Below are positions 43,205-48,905 of a stretch of DNA of 48,905 nt, piece after piece. Made by a program: the position numbers and the translations under genes. Position 1 is the first letter of the stretch. Each line of letters begins with the position of its first letter. The notes below the pieces were generated by a model. The model was not told where the DNA came from and did not search any database. It worked only from the letters and a program-made list of their open reading frames with translations. Origin of the DNA: Stemphylium vesicarium (lineage: Eukaryota > Ascomycota > Dothideomycetes > Pleosporales > Pleosporaceae); the NCBI GenBank assembly GCA_004380135.1, contig QXCR01000245.1:1-48905 (forward strand), read 5' to 3'.

Positions 43205-43215
43205 GCCGACGTCAC
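43205..43215. repeat. GCCGACGTCAC copy 2, CRE-like
   Basis: Identical in sequence and orientation to 42807-42817. It sits 75 bp upstream of the first photolyase ATG. Confidence 0.6.
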
Positions 43216-43289
43216 CACTTTGGACCCTTTGCTTGAAGTTTATCAATGCTCAGGTACCAAGGCACAGCTAGAGGTTTGGTGCACGTTCA

Positions 43290-45080
43290 ATGTCTCTTCT
43301 CACACACATCTCCATATCACAAACTCTGCGTCTTTCCCATCTCAATCGCATTGGATCTTGCAGTAGTACGTTCCAGCTCGCACCGCATCGCACTTTCAAG
43401 CACGCGACGCGTTTACAGAATCGTACAACGCCGAAGCACACCACGAAACCGACCAAGAAGCAATCACACGCGAAAATGTCGAAAAGGACGTCATACGAAC
43501 GTTCTGAGCTCGGTCACACATCTACGAAAAGGGCAAAGCAGGTGGACGAAAACCTCCCGTACGACCAAGTACAAGAGGTGCTCGGGGCGCAAGATGAGAT
43601 TAAAGACGTCACAAAGGTCGCGCACTGGTTTCGTCCCAAAGACCTCCGTATTCAGGATAACACAGCCCTGCACCATGCTTCTGAACTTGCCCAAAGCGCG
43701 AAGAAGGCATTGTTGTGCTTTTACATCAATTGCCCTGCCGACGAATCATGGCATGGAACCAGCCCAGCGAGAGTCGACTTTATGTGCGAGGGACTGAAGA
43801 TGATGCAAAAAGAGCTCAAAGACTTGAATATACCATTAGTCTTTATTGAGTGCGAAGACAGGAAGAAGATTGTGGAGACAGCCGTAGAATGGCTCAAAAA
43901 GCAGGAAGTGTCGCATGTTTTTGGCAACTATGAGTATGAGATTGACGAAATGCGCCGAGACCTCAAGCTAGTGAAGACAGCCGGCGATAGTATTCAAGTC
44001 TCACTATATCACGACCAGACTGTCGTTGAACCTGGTAGCATGCTCACAGGCTCCGGAACACCGATGAAGGTCTTCACACCATACCACAAAGCCTGGATGG
44101 ATAGACTGCGGAACGAACCCGAGCTTCTCGATACCACCCCTCCACCCGCCGCCAATCCCTCGTCCATGAAGAAGGAACTCGAAGGTCTCTTTGACACACC
44201 CGCACCCAAGCCAGCCAAAGACAAGCAGTTTGAATCGGAAGAAGATAAAAAGAGGATACGAAAGCTATGGCCCGCCGGTCATGCTGAAGGAGCAAAGCGC
44301 ATGGACAAATTCCTCAAGCAAATTGACCACTATGCTTCTACGCGCTCCAATCCCGCCGCAGACAGTACATCCCGCATGTCAGCCTACTTTAGCGCAGGAA
44401 TGTTTTCAATCCGAGAAGCTCTTCAAAAGGTCGTCGACTACAACTGCGGCAGCACAGACTTTACCGAATCCAAAGCCTCCCAAGGCGTCTACGGCTGGGT
44501 CCGCGAAATCGTGTTCCGAGAACTGTACCGCCAAACCACCATGACCACACCGCACACTTCAATGAACCTACCCCAGAACCTCAAGTTCGACTTTGTAGAA
44601 TGGGAAGATGACGAAGAAGGCTGGGAAAAGTGGTACAAAGGGCAAACAGGCGAACCCTTCATCGACGCTGGCATGCGCCAACTCAACGCTGAAGCATACA
44701 TGCACAACCGCCTGCGCATGAACGTCTCTTCCTACCTCTACTGCAATCTGCTACTGGACTACCGTCGCGGCGAGCGCTACTTTGCCGAAACGCTGATAGA
44801 CTGGGACCTCTCCAACAACACGCAAGGTTGGGAGCCGTCGTACACCGTTTTCAACCCCGTCTCGCAGGCTGAGCGCAACGACCCCGATGGCGATTATATC
44901 CGAAAGTGGGTCCCGGAATTGAAGGATGTAGAGGGCAAGGCTGTGTTTGCGCCATACGCAAGGTTGTCGAAAGAGGAATTTGAGAAGTTGGGGTATCCGA
45001 AGCCGCATGTGGATTGGAAGGAGACCAAGGCTAGGGCTATAGACCGCTTTAAGAGGGGATTGAAGGAGGCTGATGTTTAG
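43290..45080 (+). CDS. PHR1: Class I CPD DNA photolyase, possibly dual-targeted
   Basis: Single exon, 596 aa. It opens with the antenna-domain start HWFRPKDLRIQDNTAL. The FAD-binding part includes RMSAYFSAGMFSIREAL, YGWVREIVFRELYRQ, PFIDAGMRQLNAEAYMHNRLRM, and IDWDLSNNTQGWEPSYTVFNPVSQ. This is the filamentous-fungal CPD photolyase pattern; the enzyme repairs cyclobutane pyrimidine dimers with blue light. The first 62 residues contain no Asp or Glu and are rich in Ser, Thr, Arg, His and Lys, like a mitochondrial presequence. A second in-frame ATG at 43476 (MSKRTSYERS) has A at -3, whereas the first has T at -3, so both starts could be used. A basic TKRAKQ near the second start may serve as a nuclear signal. 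Confidence 0.96.
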   Translation: MSLLTHISISQTLRLSHLNRIGSCSSTFQLAPHRTFKHATRLQNRTTPKHTTKPTKKQSHAKMSKRTSYERSELGHTSTKRAKQVDENLPYDQVQEVLGAQDEIKDVTKVAHWFRPKDLRIQDNTALHHASELAQSAKKALLCFYINCPADESWHGTSPARVDFMCEGLKMMQKELKDLNIPLVFIECEDRKKIVETAVEWLKKQEVSHVFGNYEYEIDEMRRDLKLVKTAGDSIQVSLYHDQTVVEPGSMLTGSGTPMKVFTPYHKAWMDRLRNEPELLDTTPPPAANPSSMKKELEGLFDTPAPKPAKDKQFESEEDKKRIRKLWPAGHAEGAKRMDKFLKQIDHYASTRSNPAADSTSRMSAYFSAGMFSIREALQKVVDYNCGSTDFTESKASQGVYGWVREIVFRELYRQTTMTTPHTSMNLPQNLKFDFVEWEDDEEGWEKWYKGQTGEPFIDAGMRQLNAEAYMHNRLRMNVSSYLYCNLLLDYRRGERYFAETLIDWDLSNNTQGWEPSYTVFNPVSQAERNDPDGDYIRKWVPELKDVEGKAVFAPYARLSKEEFEKLGYPKPHVDWKETKARAIDRFKRGLKEADV

Positions 45081-45495
45081 AATGGGGTAGATAGATAGGG
45101 ATGTGATAATATGCGCGAAGCAGATGGGACGTCTATTCTTTCACAATGACATGTTTCTCGACGCGCCATTCAAGATCACGATGCGTAAGCAGCTCAGCAT
45201 TCATAGCGCTGGAAAATATAGGGAAGAAAATAATCACGGGTTTATGAGCGTATACCGAATAATAAGAATGAGTGATCAAGCCACATGCCTTTCGCGTCCG
45301 TCCCATACGGTGGCAGTAATAAGTAGCGATGATCCGTGCCCGATAGCAGGAAATCGCACTTCGGACCCCCGAACTTCCCCGCATAAACAACACTTTGTTC
45401 TACCACCCCTCCCAGTTTGCGCCTAGAACCTTTGCCCCACCACCACCACGACTTCCTCACCCACGGAAGCTTCACAACCACCAGGCAAAACCACA
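45081..45495. promoter_or_regulatory. Intergenic region, photolyase to PDCD5 gene
   Basis: 415 bp holding the photolyase 3' end and the PDCD5 promoter, with a CCACC/CCAC-rich leader just before the start. No gene seen. Confidence 0.55.
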
Positions 45496-46079
45496 ATGTC
45501 GGACGAAGATCTCGAGCAGATTAGACGCGCGCGTCTGCAGCAGCTCCAGCAGCAAGGTGGGGGCGGCGGCGGAGGCAGCGGCGAAGGCTCAGAGCAAGAT
45601 TCGCGAAAGTAAATATACCGCAAAACACCGCGACGCGGATACATGAGAACCAGAAGCTAAAACAAGAAACCGCAGGCAACAAGAGGGTACGCGCGATCCC
45701 CCCTTCCCTCCTCCGTAACCCTCGCATTGGGCACCCTTTCTCCCCCCAACAGCGCACGCAAACAACAAACTAACCCCACCACGCAGCAGACCAACGCTCC
45801 TCCATCCTGTCCCAAATCCTGCTCCCCGAAGCCGCCGATCGCCTCGGCCGCATCCGCCTCGTCAAAGAGAGCCGCGCAACGGATATTGAGAACCGGCTTA
45901 TTATGCTCGCGCGGACGGGCCAGCTGCGGCAGAAAGTCACGGAAGAGCAGCTCAAGGAGATTCTAGGGGCTGTGGCGGAGCAGCAGGAGAAGGATGAGCA
46001 GAAGATTGTTGTTAATCGGAGAGGCGGGGGGTGGGATGATGATGATGATGAGTTGGAGGAGCTCATGAAGGATGTGTAG
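45496..46079 (+). CDS. PDCD5 family protein (double-stranded DNA-binding domain)
   Basis: Three exons (45496-45608, 45676-45686, 45787-46079) with introns of 67 and 100 bp encode 138 aa. The N-terminal helix MSDEDLEQIRRARLQQLQQQ is followed by a Gly-rich linker, then QQEADQRSSILSQILLPEAADRL, LIMLARTGQLRQKVTEEQLKEIL and an acidic tail. This matches human PDCD5 and yeast YMR074C in order and length. The middle exon is 11 nt; without it the conserved K-QQE-A sequence is lost and the frame breaks. Both introns have good branch sites (GCTAAAAC, CTAACCC). The family is implicated in apoptosis-like death in animals and binds the chaperonin CCT; the fungal role is poorly known. Confidence 0.92.
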
Positions 46080-46367
46080 AGGGGGATGGTGGGTGCATTG
46101 GGTGGCGTTTTCTTCTTCTCTTTCTTTCTGGTTCTGTTTTCTGGATGAATGGGTTGGGTGGTTTGTGGGTGAGTGAGTGAAGGGTGAGCGAGGGAAGGTT
46201 ATAGGGTATCTGTATTATCGTGGCACACGCACACACATGAACATATACGTATAATCACGAAGCCCATATACGTAAAGTCCAGATAAACACACCATGGTAG
46301 ACGTATTTCAAACTCGTTCGACTAGGTAAGCAAACAGCCAAAGACGATATTTCATACTTCTTATACA

Positions 46368-47219
46368 CTACAACTTCTTAATCTGCTTCCGAACTCTCCC
46401 AATCTCAATCTCCTGCGCTCTCATGTCCCTGGCTATAGCCGCTAGTTGCGGAATCGGGCCCTCGACCGTGCCTACAAACGTAGACTGTGCGGTGCGAAGA
46501 GCAGGTGGAACGAGGATGCCGAACCATTTCAGCGGATTAGTTCGCTTTTCAGTGGCCTTGGTTTTCTCTTTAATCCCCTCGGGTTCTGGATTTGTATCCT
46601 GGTCCGGTTCTGAAGTGATGTGTGCATCTTCTCTTTCCGATGCCGCTGGTGCATCTTCTTCTGTTGTTGATGAGGAAGCGCGATCAGATGCTCTTTTATC
46701 CTTTGCATCTTCCTTCTGGTCAGACATATCCGGCGTGTAGATGGAGAAGTGAGGGTGCTCTGTTGTGAGACGCCCGTGTTCAGCGATACGACTACATCTG
46801 TTAGTAACGTCCTCGAAACAGAAAGCAAAGCACCAGAATTAACAACAGCCAACAAAAATGTCCAAACTTACACTTTTCGTATTGCTTGCATACGCTCATC
46901 GTAGCAATCCTGTCCATACCGTATCGCAGAAGATGAGTTGTGGAAGTTTGCTTGGGCAAGCGACATGTAACCCTAATCATCCATATCAGCCAATCTCTCT
47001 TTTTACGCATTGTTCAACATTGCATTTCGCTAGCATTATTTCTTCCCTCCTTCTTACCTCAGATAATTGTTTCGAAAGCTCCTGCATCACATGCTGATAT
47101 TCATGCAATGTATGCAAGTAGCGCTCCAGCAAATCATCCAGATGATCCAGCAACGCATCTTTATCCCTCTTAGCAGCGACATCAGCGCGGTTATCGGGGA
47201 AATCCTGAACCTCAGCCAT
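46368..47219 (-). CDS. VMA22: V-ATPase assembly factor Vma22 (CCDC115-like)
   Basis: Exons 47058-47219, 46872-46972 and 46368-46791 with introns of 85 and 80 bp encode 228 aa. Motifs run in the Vma22 order: LDDLLERYLHTLHEYQ, then LSKQLSE-GYMSLAQANFHN, RYGQDCYDERMQAI and, after an acidic Ser/Thr/Glu-rich spacer, NPLKWFGILVPPALRTAQSTF with a coiled C-terminus. In yeast Vma22 sits in the ER with Vma12 and Vma21 to assemble the V-ATPase Vo sector. The start at 47219 fits the family; an in-frame ATG at 47312 would add 31 residues with no known homology. TE-A begins 108 bp upstream of the chosen start, so little original promoter remains. It is convergent with the PDCD5 gene, 288 bp away. Confidence 0.87.
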
Positions 47220-47326
47220 GGCTTCAAAAACCTCCGTAAGACCGGTTTGGTGAGAAGACAATGATGGAAAGACAATTACGTGGTGGGGACGACGAGGTCG
47301 ACATGCATCCAATTGCGGGGACTATA

Positions 47327-48905
47327 AGGTGCCCGTGCGCAGCGCGCACGGATTCGCAGCGCGCACGCCGAACACTATCTGCTCAATCTCAAAAATGAGG
47401 CTCCACAACGCCACACAATAGCTGAATACTGATAAAAACATTGTGTTGCAGTAATTAGATGCTTGCGATCAGCTTGTACTATCTATATTTTTGTGGGAGG
47501 CTGACATTGCGGCCACGTGATGTGAGCTTTGGTGGAGGAGCTGGAGGCTCTTCTTGAACTTGAGCACCAGCGCGAGCAGCCCTAACGCGTTTTTGACGCT
47601 TGTTGCTTGCTGAGGATACTTGTGAGGCTTTTCTCTTTCCCTTTTGGGATAATTGTAGAGCTTTAGCAGCATCTCTCTCCTCCTTCTGGCGCGCGCGTTC
47701 AGCTGCTTTCTCAGCTCGCTCAAGCTCCCTCATCTCCTTGAGTCTCTGCCTCTCCACACGCTTCTCCTCGAGCTCAACTTGACGCTGCAGTCGAGCCTCC
47801 TCGCGCTGCTTCTTGGCCCGTGCTTTTTGGAGTTTCTCCTCCATCTCATCTCGCTCCCGTACTGCTTCTCTAGCTCGAGCCTCACGCACCTTGCGAGGAG
47901 ACCAGTGGACTGCGCCACCGTGATACTCCTGGCGCTGTTGAAGGTCAAGAGCTTTGCCCTTCTTTTTATACTTCTTTTTTTATTAAAGAGCGTCTCTTAA
48001 ACCCTCTACTTCATGCTTTAAAAGCTCATTTTAAACAGAGAGATGGTGAACGCTTAAGCGCAGCTTTCTTGCCTCATACTAATGGCCATTAGTGACAGCA
48101 GCTCAAACTAATCGATCCATCTTTCTCCAATCATGGTCAGAGAGCCCTAACGATAAGCTTCTCTCAGCTTCTAGCGTGCTGGCAAATCTACGAAGGACAA
48201 CGTTGGCATCCATCGGCCAGATCCCAGTGGCTTCGAAGGCCTTCAATATGAGGCTCTCTGTGAAGGAGGATATCCAGGCGCTCCAGAAGAGTGGGAAGAA
48301 GTCCCCTTTCTTGATTGGAATGAGGCCTTAAGCTTTATAGAGATGGTTGGTGAGCTCGTTGGAGTAGGCTTGAGAGAGTGGCTTGAACAGCACTACATCG
48401 AGCGGCTGGAGCGTATGAGTTGAATGTGGAGGAAGGATCATGAGGAGGATTCTGTGGCGATCACAGTAGTCGATAAACTCCATCGTGACATGAGATCCAT
48501 GGCCATCAAGGATGAGCAATCGCCATCTCCCTGATCGCTGCTTTGTATAGCGATCAAACACCTGCTCTAGCCAAGCTAGACCTATGTTATCGTTTGACCA
48601 GCCTGTTGAAGATGATGAGACAAAGACTTCATGTTCTCCTGCCTTGATATCCTCTACCCAACTTGATCGTATAGCTCCTTTTTTAGCTGCGTAGATAAGG
48701 CTTGGAGGCAGCGAGCTCCCATCGGCGCAGCAGCAGGCCAGGACTGTCAGAAACTCGCGTGATCCATCCTGGAGAGATGCTCGAACCTCCTTCTTCTCCC
48801 ATTGACGCCTGCTAAAGACCCTCTTGCTCCTGCCTATCAAGCCAATCAAGAAGCCTTTCTCATCCATATTGTATATATCTCGAGCCTCAAGGTGGTATTC
48901 GGTGA
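47327..48905 (-). mobile_element. TE-A right copy: Fot1/pogo-like DNA transposon, 3' end to window edge
   Basis: Starts with AGGTGCCCGTGCG after TA at 47325-47326 and runs beyond the window. Positions 47327-47623 match the left copy in reverse. The subterminal part carries a direct repeat GCAGCGCGCACG (47339-47350 and 47356-47367), part of a GC-rich near-palindrome. The transposase is on the minus strand, so its 3' end faces the gene island. The opposite orientation to the left copy means the two elements' 3' ends point at each other across 47 kb. Confidence 0.88.
47479..48905 (-). pseudogene. Broken Fot1/pogo-type transposase (TE-A right copy, N-terminus outside window)
   Basis: The frame is open from the window edge to a TAA at 48328-48330 and carries the DDE_1 catalytic core: YNMDEKGF (first Asp), LILDGHGSHVTMEF (second Asp) and HTLQPLDVVLF (third acidic). 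After the single in-frame stop, the same frame continues with the usual downstream region (FFPLFWSAWISSF, ATGIWPMDANVVL) to about 48100. It then breaks again with stops and a frame change near 47980-48060. The basic coiled tail (47479-47945; motif GGAVHWSPRKVREAR) ends with the same residues as the left copy. As the window stands the gene is non-functional, though only lightly damaged. Confidence 0.85.

Larger units (their letters stand above)
42078..43289. promoter_or_regulatory. Divergent promoter region, alkaline phosphatase / photolyase
   Basis: 1.2 kb between the two start codons. It holds two copies of the 11-mer GCCGACGTCAC (42807-42817 and 43205-43215), an E-box CACGTG at 42815-42820, and a GATC/CGAT cluster at 43097-43142. 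No gene seen. Confidence 0.6.

Noticed and set aside
43290..45080. Photolyase missing the usual WxxSTGTDAQPYFR segment
   Set aside because: The shorter TQGWEPSYTVFNP form is, to my knowledge, normal in filamentous-fungal CPD photolyases, so not a deletion.
1..48905. Giant Starship-type element or a biosynthetic/defence cluster
   Set aside because: No tyrosine recombinase, backbone enzyme (PKS/NRPS/terpene synthase) or NLR-like gene is present. The genes are mainly housekeeping.

Overview
The window is nuclear DNA from a filamentous ascomycete. Genes are dense and intron-containing, introns are mostly 46-75 bp with GT...CTAAC/CTGAC...AG signals, and the gene set is typically fungal (SEC2, GLC7, LRP1, VMA22, class I photolyase, bZIP+DUF3425). 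The transposons are Fot1/pogo-type. A dothideomycete, perhaps Pleosporales, is my best guess from gene style, but the sequence alone does not prove it.

Layout. Positions 1-1798 and 47327-48905 are transposon sequence. The first 297 bases and 47327-47623 are two inverted copies of one Fot1/pogo-like element (here TE-A), differing at only two positions. A second, internally deleted Fot1/pogo-like element (TE-C, 329-1798) has perfect 50-bp terminal inverted repeats and lies 29 bp from the left TE-A copy. Between them is a gene island of about 45 kb with 19 supported genes. In order: SPOUT RNA methyltransferase (-), small SelK/SelG-like membrane protein (+), RNF10/Mag2 RING ligase (-), USP10/Ubp3 deubiquitinase (+), 2-dehydropantoate 2-reductase (-), LRP1/Rrp47 exosome cofactor (+), SEC2 Rab exchange factor (-), PP1 catalytic subunit GLC7 (-), large LRR protein (-), dienelactone hydrolase (+), Mix17-like protein lacking its CHCH domain (+), Cys/His-rich F-box-like polyQ protein (-), small tail-anchored protein (+), peroxisomal enoyl-CoA hydratase/isomerase (+), bZIP-DUF3425 factor (+), secreted alkaline phosphatase (-), CPD photolyase (+), PDCD5 homologue (+), and VMA22 V-ATPase assembly factor (-). 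Exon structures were built by hand from splice signals, frame continuity and family conservation; several short first exons and micro-exons (11-22 nt) were found this way.

How the genes relate. Most are independent housekeeping genes. The most suggestive arrangement is the head-to-head pair RNF10/Mag2 and USP10/Ubp3. In yeast and human these families attach and remove ubiquitin on the same 40S ribosomal proteins, and here they share one 832-bp intergenic promoter. Two other RNA or ribosome-linked genes (SPOUT methyltransferase, LRP1) lie within 11 kb. The alkaline phosphatase/photolyase divergent promoter carries phased CGAT/GATC motifs that look like a White-collar light-response element, fitting a photolyase gene. 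The photolyase also has two in-frame starts that would give mitochondrial and nuclear forms.

Limits. No RNA genes, CRISPR arrays or origins could be supported. The 3.4 kb between the LRR gene and the dienelactone hydrolase, and 2.1 kb upstream of GLC7, have no gene I can defend. I see no clearly new defence or mobile system; the more unusual signals are listed as findings.
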